Below, piece by piece: positions 41,409 to 41,515 of a stretch of 41,515 nt of DNA; the stretch's first letter is position 1, and each line of letters begins with the position of its first letter. The position numbers were made by a program, and so were the translations under genes. Under the pieces are notes generated by a model that searched no databases, was not told the DNA's origin, and was given only the letters and a program-made list of their open reading frames with translations. The DNA comes from Lichenibacterium ramalinae. Lineage in GTDB: Bacteria; Pseudomonadota; Alphaproteobacteria; Rhizobiales; Beijerinckiaceae. The stretch spans positions 1 to 41,515 of the forward strand of contig NZ_QYBC01000031.1 of the NCBI RefSeq assembly GCF_004137085.1, in the 5' to 3' direction.

Positions 41409-41515
41409 TAGCTGTGAGCTTTCCATAGGTTGTCCATCCGATCCGAACCGAGGAAGCTGAGGTTGCGACGCTTCAGCCCCAAGGGAGGGACCGGATGAAC
41501 ATCCACAAGAATGCC
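41407..41515 (+). mobile_element. Left end of an IS481-family insertion sequence (cut by window edge)
   Basis: TCTAGC at 41407-41412 fits the NCTAGN target-site consensus of IS481, and the terminal repeat starts right after it (TGTGAGCTTTCCATAGGTTG from 41413). It resembles the published IS481 end TGTGAAGATTCAATAGG. The transposase start follows at 41495. The element runs beyond the window. Confidence 0.75.
41495..41515 (+). CDS. IS481-family transposase, first residues
   Basis: ATG 41495 is preceded by GGGAGGGA at 41484-41491 and encodes MNIHKNA, the usual start of IS481-family transposases (a DDE enzyme with an N-terminal HTH), before the window ends. Only seven codons are seen. Confidence 0.7.

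Noticed and set aside
1-41515. CRISPR array, restriction-modification, toxin-antitoxin or prophage system
   Set aside because: No regularly spaced identical repeats, Cas, nuclease, capsid, integrase or toxin-like gene was seen; the only periodic repeats are the short 11-bp and 15-bp ones listed.

Overview
The window is high-GC DNA from an alphaproteobacterium, most likely Hyphomicrobiales (Methylobacterium/Beijerinckiaceae/Lichenihabitans-like). The lineage is inferred from gene content: an MGH1-like glycoside hydrolase, a PRC-barrel protein, TadE/TadG genes, FrcBCA-type sugar uptake, and PoxB/Mqo/FumC. No rRNA or other marker gene is present to fix it. Judged by eye, not computed, the DNA is a mosaic: about 1-8 kb and 17-23.3 kb are less GC-rich and carry accessory sugar-uptake and regulatory genes, while 8-16.5 kb and 23.9-41 kb are very GC-rich and look like core chromosome.

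Layout. 1-3.2 kb (+): the tail of a glycoside hydrolase, a small secreted beta-rich protein, a secreted phospholipase-A2-like protein, a carboxymuconolactone-decarboxylase-family protein and an MBL-fold hydrolase whose stop codon lies inside a relic insertion-sequence end. 3.3-8.0 kb (-): a CUT1 sugar transporter (binding protein, two permeases, no ATPase) followed by a cytoplasmic DUF5060/DUF4038-type glycoside hydrolase. 8.2-15.2 kb (-): a tight six-gene run poxB, tautomerase, cupin, mqo, fumC, thrE, with a divergent LysR gene; the intergenic space holds a perfect T-N11-A dyad. 17.4-23.3 kb: an AraC regulator and a FrcBCA-like transporter with a translationally coupled alpha/beta hydrolase, controlled by a divergent LacI regulator with two LacI-type operators. 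The binding-protein gene carries two -1 frameshifts. 23.5 kb: tRNA-Leu(CAA).

23.9-30.3 kb (+): UvrD/PcrA helicase, PRC-barrel protein, MFS transporter and an ABC exporter. 30.4-32.6 kb (-): three TadE/TadG pilus-assembly-like genes; the TadG-like one ends in a DUF4114-like acidic motif. 32.8-37.7 kb (-): an LLM flavin oxidoreductase and a large GAF/multi-PAS hybrid histidine kinase. 38.0-41.2 kb (+): a MATE exporter, a class I aminotransferase and a small methyltransferase. The window ends in the left end of an IS481-family element, inserted at an NCTAGN site at the edge of a dispersed repeat.

How the genes work together. FumC, Mqo and PoxB would turn fumarate to malate to oxaloacetate and pyruvate to acetate while reducing quinone, so the operon reads as a quinone-linked respiratory module under LysR control. 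The two sugar clusters import and hydrolyse carbohydrates. Four copies of a ~95-bp hairpin-forming repeat sit between genes and are, with the IS ends, the main non-coding structure. I found no CRISPR array, phage genes or defence system.
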